Assembly: GCA_050729515.1 (NCBI GenBank)
Contig: JBOHLG010000004.1
Coordinates: 90,392 to 154,391, forward strand
DNA length: 64,000 nt
From: Acaudatibacter sp050729515
Lineage (GTDB): Bacteria; Pseudomonadota; Alphaproteobacteria; Caulobacterales; Caulobacteraceae
Reading direction: 5' to 3'
The position numbers were made by a program, and so were the translations under genes. Positions 1-7,163 of the stretch are shown piece by piece. The notes under the pieces were generated by a model. It was not told where the DNA came from, searched no databases, and was given only the letters and a program-made list of their open reading frames with translations. Each line of letters opens with the position of its first letter. The first letter of the stretch is position 1.

Positions 1-9
1 CCCGTGAAC

Positions 10-405
10 TCACGACCGTTCGCCCTCCGGCGTCTCCGGCCCGGCTCCCGGCCGTTCGAGGTGCGCCTTGAGGCTGGCCAGTTGCTTCGCCCACAAGGTC
101 TCGGTTTCCTCCAGCCAGCGCTTGAGCTCAGCCATCGGCCCGGTCCTCAAGGAATAGATCCTGACCCGCGCGTCATAGTGGGGACTTTCGGTTTCCACGA
201 GGCCAGCAAGGCGCAGCTCTTTGAGCGATCGGCTGGCGGCGGGAAGGCCGAGGCCAGCCTCCCTGGCGATCGCACCGGCCGGCCTTGGGCCGGCTCGGAG
301 GATCTCCACCACCGCCCGGCGGCGGGGGTCGGCCAACGCCGCAAGGGTCGCATCGAGCCGCGAGCCCCGCCCAGAGCTTTCGAGACGGACGTATGAACTC
401 CTCAC
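10..405 (-). CDS. ArsR-family winged-helix transcriptional regulator
   Basis: A 131-residue protein with an ArsR-type winged-helix domain: the segment DATLAALADPRRRAVVEIL followed by a recognition helix in AASRSLKELRLAGLVE, then a wing and a C-terminal helix rich in E, K and W. The GTG start is chosen because it overlaps the stop of the upstream VOC gene as GTGA, the same coupling seen one gene earlier. A longer in-frame extension would run deep into that gene. ArsR proteins paired with VOC/SRPBCC enzymes usually autoregulate their operon. No metal-binding CxC motif is seen, so metal sensing is not supported. It is the last gene of a three-gene operon. Confidence 0.85.
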   Translation of the reverse strand: MRSSYVRLESSGRGSRLDATLAALADPRRRAVVEILRAGPRPAGAIAREAGLGLPAASRSLKELRLAGLVETESPHYDARVRIYSLRTGPMAELKRWLEETETLWAKQLASLKAHLERPGAGPETPEGERS

Positions 406-860
406 AGGCTCTCGCGGATGCTCGACCCGGTCGCCTTCGCCTGCTCTTCCAGCGACATCGCCGCGATCGTCTGGCCGAACGACCACACGTGCCCCTCTGG
501 ATCGAGGGCCGCGTAGACCCGGTCGCCATAGGGCTGGTCGGCGATTTCGCGCACGATCCTGGCTCCTTGCGCCTTGGCCCGCTCGAGGTGGGCGTCGATA
601 TCTTTGGAGAGCTGGACGTGGATCGACTGGGTGTTGCGGCCGGAAAAGTCGGCGGGGCTCGCATGCCGCTCGTCGTACGGCCCGGCCACCATCAGAAGGC
701 CGTCGCCGAAGCGCATCTCCGAATGCACGATGCTCCCGTTCTCAGCTTCGACCACGAGCGACGTCTCGAAGCCGAACGCCTTTTGGAGCCAGACGAGCGC
801 GGCCTTGGGGTCGCGATAGACCACCGCCGGTGAGAAGGCGGGACGGGTCAGTTCACTCAT
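402..860 (-). CDS. VOC family (glyoxalase/bleomycin-resistance fold) protein 1
   Basis: A 152-residue vicinal oxygen chelate protein. It has the N-terminal signature YRDPKAALVWLQKAFGFE, a central HSEMRFGDGLLMV strand and the C-terminal DPEGHVWSFGQ, whose Glu/His region corresponds to the metal-binding edge of the fold. The substrate cannot be told from sequence. The ATG overlaps the stop of the upstream VOC gene (ATGA) and its own stop overlaps the GTG of the ArsR gene, so the three should be co-translated. It resembles its upstream neighbour along its whole length, consistent with an old tandem duplication. Confidence 0.88.
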   Translation of the reverse strand: MSELTRPAFSPAVVYRDPKAALVWLQKAFGFETSLVVEAENGSIVHSEMRFGDGLLMVAGPYDERHASPADFSGRNTQSIHVQLSKDIDAHLERAKAQGARIVREIADQPYGDRVYAALDPEGHVWSFGQTIAAMSLEEQAKATGSSIRESL

Positions 861-1372
861 CGGACTGGCTCCTTCTGAACTGAAGAATCGGGTCGATTGG
901 GATATTCGCGGATGGTGAGGCCCTCGCCGGCCTTGGCGGCCTCGGCCGAGACCTCGGCGATTTCCTGATGGAAGGTCCACACGTGGCCCTCGGGGTCGAG
1001 CGCACGATAGACCCTGGCGCCATAGAACTGATCGGCCGGCTCCTGCGTGATCCTCGCGCCCGCCGCCCGGGCTCGTTCGCAATGGGCGTCGATCCCGTCG
1101 TCGATCTCGATGCGCAGGAACTGGGTGACCGCACCTGAGATGGTCTGCGGCGTCGCGATCTTCGCCGCTCCGATCAACTCAGGAGCGACGAACGGCGCCC
1201 CCACGCTGATCTCCGCTCCTTTCCAACTCACCGTCGAATGGGCGAGCTTTCCCTCTTCGTCGGTGACCAGCATGCTGATCTCAAAGCCGAACGCCTTCTC
1301 GAGCCAGGCGAGCGCGGCCTTCGGGTCCTCATAGAAGACGGCGGGAGTGATGGCGGACATCGGAGTCTCCAT
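857..1372 (-). CDS. VOC family protein 2
   Basis: A 171-residue VOC-fold protein with FYEDPKAALAWLEKAFGFE near the N terminus and DPEGHVWTFHQ near the C terminus, paralogous to the next gene. The ATG at 1372 is preceded by a short leader with a candidate promoter and dyad. A second Met four codons later is also possible. It is the first gene of the VOC-VOC-ArsR operon. Family members include glyoxalases, dioxygenases and antibiotic-binding proteins; nothing here identifies a substrate. Confidence 0.88.
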   Translation of the reverse strand: METPMSAITPAVFYEDPKAALAWLEKAFGFEISMLVTDEEGKLAHSTVSWKGAEISVGAPFVAPELIGAAKIATPQTISGAVTQFLRIEIDDGIDAHCERARAAGARITQEPADQFYGARVYRALDPEGHVWTFHQEIAEVSAEAAKAGEGLTIREYPNRPDSSVQKEPVR

Positions 1373-1375
1373 TGA

Positions 1376-1624
1376 TTGCGCGATCGGGATATGTTTCTAC
1401 ATTTATGCAATCATATCCGCAAGCCGTCTGCAGGCGATTTGGACCGGTGGGCGCTCGCCCAGGTTGTCGGCATGTGGGCCTTGCGGAGCTTTGGGACCTT
1501 CTCGGTTATCGAAAAGGCGAGCGGCCGATGGATTGGCCGCCGAGGACTGGCTCGGGAGGCGGCGAAACCAAAGGAGCGCCTACGGCCAGCACCGCCTTCA
1601 TGGCAGTCTACATCCGCGCCGTGA
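1376..1624 (+). pseudogene. Remnant of a GNAT-family N-acetyltransferase
   Basis: One plus-strand frame in the gap between the VOC operon and the TonB receptor gene encodes, around 1436-1560, WALAQVVGMWALRSFGTF followed by SVIEKASGRWIGRRGLA. This matches the N-terminal part of RimJ/RimL-like GNAT proteins (helix, then beta strands with EKASGRxIGRxGL). The acetyl-CoA-binding loop and the last ~100 residues are missing. The frame turns into low-complexity sequence and stops at 1624, inside the neighbouring gene's 3' end. No credible start codon or RBS is seen. This is best read as a deletion remnant; chance similarity is the alternative. Confidence 0.45.
1387..1422 (-). promoter_or_regulatory. 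Candidate promoter and operator dyad for the VOC-VOC-ArsR operon
   Basis: On the minus strand, TTGCGG (1422-1417) and TAGAAA (1399-1394) are separated by exactly 17 bases, a plausible -35/-10 pair. A perfect 7-bp inverted repeat, GGATATG (1387-1393) and CATATCC (1412-1418), brackets the -10 element. That is where an autoregulating ArsR protein would bind. The region is much more AT-rich than its surroundings. Promoter and operator roles are inferred. Confidence 0.45.
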
Positions 1625-4589
1625 GGCCGACGAACATCCACCGGCCGAGCGCATCGTAGACTCCGGGATAGGTGTTGGCATTGGCCGCGACCCCCGCTTG
1701 AAAGTCCGTCCCGACGATCGGGGGGTCGACATCGAAGAGGTTGTTGACGCCGGCCCTCAGCTCGATGCGTTTGTTCACTCGCCAGGCGAGGCTGAGATCG
1801 ATGTAGCTGCGCGCGCCCAGCTTAGAGTCCGCCACGTCGAAGGGAAGCTGCAAGACCGGATTGGTGGAAGCGGCGGCGACGATGACGGAGCTGACATAGC
1901 GCCAGCCCAGGGTGAGATCGAGATTCCAAGGCGTCTCCCAGACGATCTTCAGGACGTGTCGCCAGCGCGGGACGGGATCGCCACATTCCAGACCGTAGTA
2001 ACCGGCGCAATCGTAAGGCGCGGTCCCCGGCTCCGTGGTGGTCGTGAGCCCCATCAGATAGGTCCCGACCAGGTGCAAGGCGGCGTTTCCAAGGCGATGG
2101 CCGCCAATCGCCGGAAGCGGACGGCGGAAGTCGACTTGCAGGTCGATCCCTCGGGTCGAGAGCGACTCCGTATTCTGCAGGATATCGCTGACGTAGCCGT
2201 CCGAACCGATCCACAGCGATCCGGTGCCGGGCTCACGATGGATCTGCGCGCAGAGGAGAGGACTGCCGGTCGCGAGGCATTGCTCGATCGTGACGTCGGC
2301 GCCGAACGAGGCGATGACCCCGCTGACCCGGATGTCGTAATAGTCCACCGCCACGGTGAGGCCCGGAAAAACGTTCGGCGTCGCGACGAGGCCCACGGTC
2401 AAGGTGTCAGCTGCCTCGGGGCGCAGATCGGGATTGCCGCCCTCCAAAGCGTTGTAGCCGGCCGGACTGGGCGCAATGTGGCCGTACTCGGCCGAGGTCA
2501 CGCCGGTCCTGGCGCAGTCGGCCGGCGTCGCCAATGGGTTCATCTGGTCGACGATCGGGTCTGATCCAGCGCACGGATCGAAATCAAGCCCGGCGTCGCT
2601 GATCGAAACGGGTGTGAAGAGTTCGACCACGTTGGGCGCCCTGACCGCGTGATTGAAGCTGAACCGAAGGCGGAGGTCGCTCGCGAGCCCCCAATCGAGC
2701 CCTGCCTTGTAGGTCTGCGCCTGGCCGACGTTGCTGTACCAGGAATAGCGGTATCCGCCCTCCAGGATGATGTCGTGCAACAGGGGCCCGCGATTTTGCA
2801 CCAGAGGGGCGCGGGCCTCGCCGTAGAGCTCGAACACGCTGAAGCTTCCATTCACCGCGGGGGCGGCGAACCCCGCGCTGGCAAGATCTCCGCTGGCGAG
2901 CTCGGCGTCCGGCGCATAGTCCAGGCTCTCGCGTCGCCACTCCGCGCCAAGCGAGACGCCGGCCGGCTCATCGGCCCAAGGACTCCTCACGCCCAGCCGC
3001 CCGAGGCTTCCGGTGAGGTTCGCGCTCGCTACGGCTTCGCCCGTCGCCCCCGTCGCCCGGCCCGGCGTGTCGATGTAATCGAGGGCCGTCTGAGTGACCG
3101 CGCCCAGTTGGAAGACGTCGTATGGGGCGCAACCGGGATTGCCCGAGGCGCAGACGAGTTTGCCGCCCTCGCTGATCACGTCCACGGCGTCGGCCGCTCG
3201 CGCCAGCGAAACATCGTGCAGGTCGAGCTGGGTCACGGCGACGGCGGAGACCTGCGCGGAGACATCATAGCTCCAGTCGCCGATCTTGCCGCGCGCCCCG
3301 GCGACCACCCGCCAGTCCTCGTGAGTCAACTTGTACTGGCGCGGACCGGCGTTGACGTCGCGGTGGCCGATGACCAACAGGGCCGTTCCGCCGGGGGGGA
3401 CATTGGCGTCGGCGCAGAACGCCTGGACTTCGGCGGCGGACAGCATCGGATTGGAGCAGGCGATGCTGAATGGAACATCGGAATAGAGTCCGCTGGGCGC
3501 GAGCTCCTCGACGGTGTCGTCGTACATGAACATGCCATCGGCGTAGAGCTCCACCGCCGGGGCCATCGCGTAGTGGGCGAACGCGCCGGCGGACCAGCGC
3601 TGATCCGGTCGCTGCAAATATTCAAAAGGCCCATAATTGTAGGCATCCCGGTCCGGATCGAAGGTCCTCAGGGCGCCTGGGGCCCCCGTCGGATCGAGCG
3701 TGAGGTCGCCGACAAGATTGAATGTGCTGGGATCCAGCACCAGGAACTGGCCTGTCGCCGGGCTGGCGATCGATCCGGTGCACAGGAGTCTAGGCCCGGA
3801 CGCGGCCAAGGCGCAGGCACTGAAGTCGCGCGCGGACTCGGCGACGGCGGCCGCTTCACGATAGACGCCGTAGACGGTGAGGTTGCCCGTCCCGTTGGGG
3901 GCGTTCACCCCCGCCGCCACGGTGATCTCCCCGGTCTTCCCGTCGATGATCTCGCTGGCCGGAAGAGGGACTCCTTGACCGACAAGCACCGACTGGACGC
4001 CGCTCTCTCCGTTTGCGTGAATGAAGGCGCCGGACTGGGCATCGACCACGATGCCGGTCAAGTCGCGCTTCATGATGACGTTGACGACGCCCGCCACCGC
4101 ATCGGAACCGTAGACGGCCGAGGCGCCGCCGGTCACCACATCGATCCGGTCGACCAGAGCGTCTGGAATGAAGTTCAAGTCCGGCGCGATGGAACCCGCG
4201 GTCGGATCTCCTGGCAGCAGTCGCTTGCCGTCGATCAGGACCAGCGTCCGTTCGGGACCCAGACCCCGGAGATTGACCGTCGCGGTTCCCGTGGCGCCGT
4301 TGGTCACAGTCGAATTCTGGTCCGCGAAGGCCTGGGGCAATTGATTGATCGCGTCCTCGACGCGCATCAGCCCTTCGGCTTTGATCGCCTCACCTTCGAT
4401 CTGGACCACGGGACTGACCCGGTCCAGCCTCGGCTGCGGAATCCGCGATCCGGTGACGACGACCTCGGCTACGCTCGCCGCCGGCTGGTCGGGAGGATCG
4501 CCGTGAGCGACGGCGAATGAGGCCCATGCGACGCACGCGGCGCCGAGGCGTACGCCCCAACAGATCGCCGAAGCCAGCCTTGGTCGCAC
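1608..4589 (-). CDS. TonB-dependent outer membrane receptor
   Basis: A 993-residue receptor with a GTG start, a signal peptide of about 28 residues ending near AVAHG, and a TonB-box-like segment EVVVTGSRIPQP. The plug domain (about residues 40-170) contains LRGLGPERTLVLIDGKR and GGASAVYGSDAVAGVVNVI, followed by a large beta barrel. The C terminus WMFVGLTARM is barrel-like but lacks the usual terminal Phe. It should take up a ligand across the outer membrane using TonB-ExbBD energy. The ligand is unknown; the sequence type resembles the large Caulobacter/sphingomonad receptor class, often linked to sugars or peptides. It is divergent from the aminotransferase operon, so a shared substrate is possible but unproven. 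Confidence 0.93.
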   Translation of the reverse strand: MRPRLASAICWGVRLGAACVAWASFAVAHGDPPDQPAASVAEVVVTGSRIPQPRLDRVSPVVQIEGEAIKAEGLMRVEDAINQLPQAFADQNSTVTNGATGTATVNLRGLGPERTLVLIDGKRLLPGDPTAGSIAPDLNFIPDALVDRIDVVTGGASAVYGSDAVAGVVNVIMKRDLTGIVVDAQSGAFIHANGESGVQSVLVGQGVPLPASEIIDGKTGEITVAAGVNAPNGTGNLTVYGVYREAAAVAESARDFSACALAASGPRLLCTGSIASPATGQFLVLDPSTFNLVGDLTLDPTGAPGALRTFDPDRDAYNYGPFEYLQRPDQRWSAGAFAHYAMAPAVELYADGMFMYDDTVEELAPSGLYSDVPFSIACSNPMLSAAEVQAFCADANVPPGGTALLVIGHRDVNAGPRQYKLTHEDWRVVAGARGKIGDWSYDVSAQVSAVAVTQLDLHDVSLARAADAVDVISEGGKLVCASGNPGCAPYDVFQLGAVTQTALDYIDTPGRATGATGEAVASANLTGSLGRLGVRSPWADEPAGVSLGAEWRRESLDYAPDAELASGDLASAGFAAPAVNGSFSVFELYGEARAPLVQNRGPLLHDIILEGGYRYSWYSNVGQAQTYKAGLDWGLASDLRLRFSFNHAVRAPNVVELFTPVSISDAGLDFDPCAGSDPIVDQMNPLATPADCARTGVTSAEYGHIAPSPAGYNALEGGNPDLRPEAADTLTVGLVATPNVFPGLTVAVDYYDIRVSGVIASFGADVTIEQCLATGSPLLCAQIHREPGTGSLWIGSDGYVSDILQNTESLSTRGIDLQVDFRRPLPAIGGHRLGNAALHLVGTYLMGLTTTTEPGTAPYDCAGYYGLECGDPVPRWRHVLKIVWETPWNLDLTLGWRYVSSVIVAAASTNPVLQLPFDVADSKLGARSYIDLSLAWRVNKRIELRAGVNNLFDVDPPIVGTDFQAGVAANANTYPGVYDALGRWMFVGLTARM

Positions 4590-4638
4590 GGCCCCTCCCG
4601 CCGCTCGAGCGGAGGCATCGTCCGAAAGTCGGCCGCCC

Positions 4639-4644
4639 TGTCAA
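4639..4644 (-). promoter_or_regulatory. Candidate -35 element (TTGACA) for the TonB receptor gene
   Basis: A perfect TTGACA hexamer on the minus strand lies about 50 bases upstream of the receptor GTG, in the 204-bp divergent spacer shared with the aminotransferase gene. No convincing -10 element is visible 16-18 bases downstream, so the call is weak. Confidence 0.25.
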
Positions 4645-4793
4645 CCCTGTTGCGGATCGTCGACCAGCAGGCATTGCCCCGCTGCTCGATGAGCGCCCAG
4701 TCCCGATTCAGCATGAAAGCGAGCCGGTCCGCCGAGCTTCCTGGCCGACCCGCTCCGTGCTAGCTCGCAGGGCATGCCCCATGGAGACGCGCC

Positions 4794-6062
4794 ATGAGCC
4801 GCCGAAACAGCCGCGACCTGGAGCTTCGCGAACGGGCCGAGAAGGTGATCCCGGGCGGCATGTTCGGACACCAGTCGGTGCGGCTCCTTCCGGAGGGCTA
4901 TCCTCAGTTCTTCTCCAGGGCCAAAGGCTCGCGAATCTGGGACGCCGACGGAACCGAATATCTCGATTTCATGTGCGCTTACGGGCCCAACCTCATGGGT
5001 TACGCCGATCCGGAGATCGACGCCGCCTACATCGGTCAGCTCGGGCTCGGCGACACCCTGACCGGCCCCACCGCGCTCCTGGTCGAGCTCGCCGAGGCGA
5101 TGATCGCCATGGTCTCCCACGCCGCCTGGATGATCCCGTGCAAGAACGGCTCGGACGCAACCCTCATCGCTCTGATGGCGGCAAGGGCACATACCCGCCG
5201 ACGCACGGTGATCCTCGCCCGGGGGGCCTACCATGGCTGTCATCCGTGGAGCGCGCAGCGCCGTTCCGGAACCCTCCCCGAGGAGAAGGCGCACCAGATC
5301 TTTTGCGACTACAACGACGCCGCAAGCCTGGAGGAGGCGGCTCGCCAGGCTGGCGAGGATCTCGCCGCGATCTTCGCCGCGCCGCTCAAGCACGACGCCT
5401 TCATCGACCAAGCCCTCCCCGACCCCGCCTATGCGGCGACGGCGCGGCGGATCTGCGATGAAACCGGCGCTATGCTGGTGGTCGACGATGTGCGCGCCGG
5501 CCTGCGGCTCGCCCGCGACTGCTCTTGGTCCCTTGTGGGGGTCGAGCCCGACCTCTCCTGCTGGGGAAAGTGCGTTGCCAACGGTCACGCCCTCTCGGCC
5601 GTTCTTGGCTCAGAGAAGGTCCGCGGCGCGGCCGAACGGATCTTCGTCACCGGCTCGTTCTGGTGCGAGGCCGCCCCGATGGCCGCGGCTCTGGCGACAC
5701 TCAAGCGGGTGCGGGAAACCGCTTATCTCGAGCATATGCAGAGCCTTGGCGAACAGCTCCGAGTCGGCCTCGCGGATCTGGCGGACCGTCACGGCGTCGG
5801 CCTTCGCCAGAGCGGACCAGCGACCATGCCGCTCTTCCTCTTCGACGAAGATCGCGACATGCGTCGCGGATTCTTCTTCGCCAGTGAAATGTTGAGACGC
5901 GGAATCTACACCCATCCCTGGCACAACATGTTCTTCTGCTCTGCGCTCACCGTTGCCGACATCGACATGACTCTCGAGGCCGCCGACGGCGCGCTCGAAG
6001 CCCTCAAGGCCAACCTCGGTCGCCTTGAGCCCGTGGAGAAAATGGCGTTCCTCGCCGCCTGA
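4794..6062 (+). CDS. PLP-dependent class III aminotransferase, glutamate-1-semialdehyde aminomutase-like
   Basis: A 422-residue fold-type I PLP enzyme. The N-terminal EKVIPGGMFGH and DADGTEYLDFMCAYGP are typical of the GSA aminomutase branch. CKNGSDAT binds the PLP phosphate, VVDDVRAG (Asp231/232) contacts the pyridine nitrogen, and Lys259 in CWGKCVANG is the expected Schiff-base lysine. It differs from true HemL around the lysine (no GGGLP loop), so a role in haem synthesis is unlikely. Aminotransferase or aminomutase activity on an unknown substrate is the safer call. An SD-like GGAGA precedes the ATG. The stop lies 11 bases before the SMP-30 gene, implying one operon. Confidence 0.88.
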   Translation: MSRRNSRDLELRERAEKVIPGGMFGHQSVRLLPEGYPQFFSRAKGSRIWDADGTEYLDFMCAYGPNLMGYADPEIDAAYIGQLGLGDTLTGPTALLVELAEAMIAMVSHAAWMIPCKNGSDATLIALMAARAHTRRRTVILARGAYHGCHPWSAQRRSGTLPEEKAHQIFCDYNDAASLEEAARQAGEDLAAIFAAPLKHDAFIDQALPDPAYAATARRICDETGAMLVVDDVRAGLRLARDCSWSLVGVEPDLSCWGKCVANGHALSAVLGSEKVRGAAERIFVTGSFWCEAAPMAAALATLKRVRETAYLEHMQSLGEQLRVGLADLADRHGVGLRQSGPATMPLFLFDEDRDMRRGFFFASEMLRRGIYTHPWHNMFFCSALTVADIDMTLEAADGALEALKANLGRLEPVEKMAFLAA

Positions 6063-6073
6063 AAGGACCGGAA

Positions 6074-6946
6074 ATGGAATTCCGGTGCCTCGTGCCAGCC
6101 GGCGACCGATGCGGCGAGGCGGCAACCTGGGACGAGGAGGCCGAGGTCCTTTTCTGGTGCGACGTCAATCGCTTCCTCATCCATGCTCTCGACCGTTCCG
6201 GCGCGGTGAGGAACTGGTTCTTCGACGAGCCCGTGGTCGCGCTCGCCCTTACCGATCAGATCGGAACTCTCCTCGTCGCGCTCGCCTCGCATCTCATCCT
6301 GTGGCGGCCGGAGGAGGATGATCGCCGCGACTTCGGCCATCCGTGCCCCGGTTGGCCCAAGGCGAGATGGAACGACGGAAGGGCTGGACCGGCCGGCGAA
6401 TTCTGGATCGGATCGATGGCCAACAATGTCGGATCGAGCGGAGAGGATCTCGGCCTCGCGCCAGGACTGGGCGAACTCCATCGGGTGCGGAGCGGCGAGG
6501 AACCCATGCGATTCAAAGAGGGAATTGGCATCTCCAATACCCTCGCCTGGGCCGCCGATCACGGGAGGTTCTACTTCGGCGACAGCATGGCCAATGTCGT
6601 TTGGGCCTTCGACTACGACCGCGCCGCCGCCCAGATTTCCGCCGAACGACCATTCCTGGAGGGATTCGAACGCGGCTTCCCGGACGGTTCGGCAACCGAT
6701 GTCGAGGGCGCGCTGTGGAACTGTCGCTACGGCGGCGGATGTCTTGTCCGGGTGCTCGCCGATGGCGCGATTGAACAGATCATCGAGGCGCCGGTCACCC
6801 ACGTCACCACCTGCGCCTTCGGAGGGCCGGATCTGACGACGCTCTTCGTCACCAGCGCAGCTCACCACGCCGAGCGACTTTCCGGATCGCTCTTCGCCCT
6901 TGAGGTCGCGGTCCCGGGCGCGCCAAGCCACAGGGTGAAGCTGTAA
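6074..6946 (+). CDS. SMP-30/gluconolactonase-like (LRE family) protein
   Basis: A 290-residue six-bladed beta-propeller protein. The expected divalent-metal ligands are present: Glu15 (CGEAATWDE), Asn100 (WNDGRAGPAGEFWIG), Asn155 (ISNTLAWA) and Asp209 (DGSATDVEGALW). Family members hydrolyse sugar lactones or related esters. No signal peptide is seen, so it is cytoplasmic. It follows the class III aminotransferase after 11 bases and should be co-transcribed, which suggests a catabolic or modification pathway using both a lactone/ester and an amine or keto group. The pathway itself is unknown. Confidence 0.88.
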   Translation: MEFRCLVPAGDRCGEAATWDEEAEVLFWCDVNRFLIHALDRSGAVRNWFFDEPVVALALTDQIGTLLVALASHLILWRPEEDDRRDFGHPCPGWPKARWNDGRAGPAGEFWIGSMANNVGSSGEDLGLAPGLGELHRVRSGEEPMRFKEGIGISNTLAWAADHGRFYFGDSMANVVWAFDYDRAAAQISAERPFLEGFERGFPDGSATDVEGALWNCRYGGGCLVRVLADGAIEQIIEAPVTHVTTCAFGGPDLTTLFVTSAAHHAERLSGSLFALEVAVPGAPSHRVKL

Positions 6947-7163
6947 CGGATCGAGGCTCAGTGCGGCGCCGCGTTGGCCAGCATGCAACAGGGCGAGACC
7001 CGCGGAGAGCAAGGCGTAGGTCCAGGTTCCCGGCGCCAGGCTAATCAAGGGACTGTGTCCCGAGCCTCTCGGTCTTTGGCTCCGCTCGCGGCGACGCGCC
7101 GCTCCAAACTCGGCATCGATGACGCCTTCCTTCATCGCGCCCACCCCGCCACGGATTTTGGGA

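Noticed and set aside
1347..4520. Long plus-strand ORFs (405 and 623 aa) antisense to the TonB receptor gene
   Set aside because: Arg/Gly/Asp-rich translation without domains, typical of GC-rich antisense shadows of a gene with clear receptor motifs.
7049..7061. GGGAC-TGT-GTCCC palindrome between the SMP-30 and TIR/TPR genes
   Set aside because: Only a 5-bp stem, single copy in view, with no T-run; the 217-bp spacer shows nothing else convincing.
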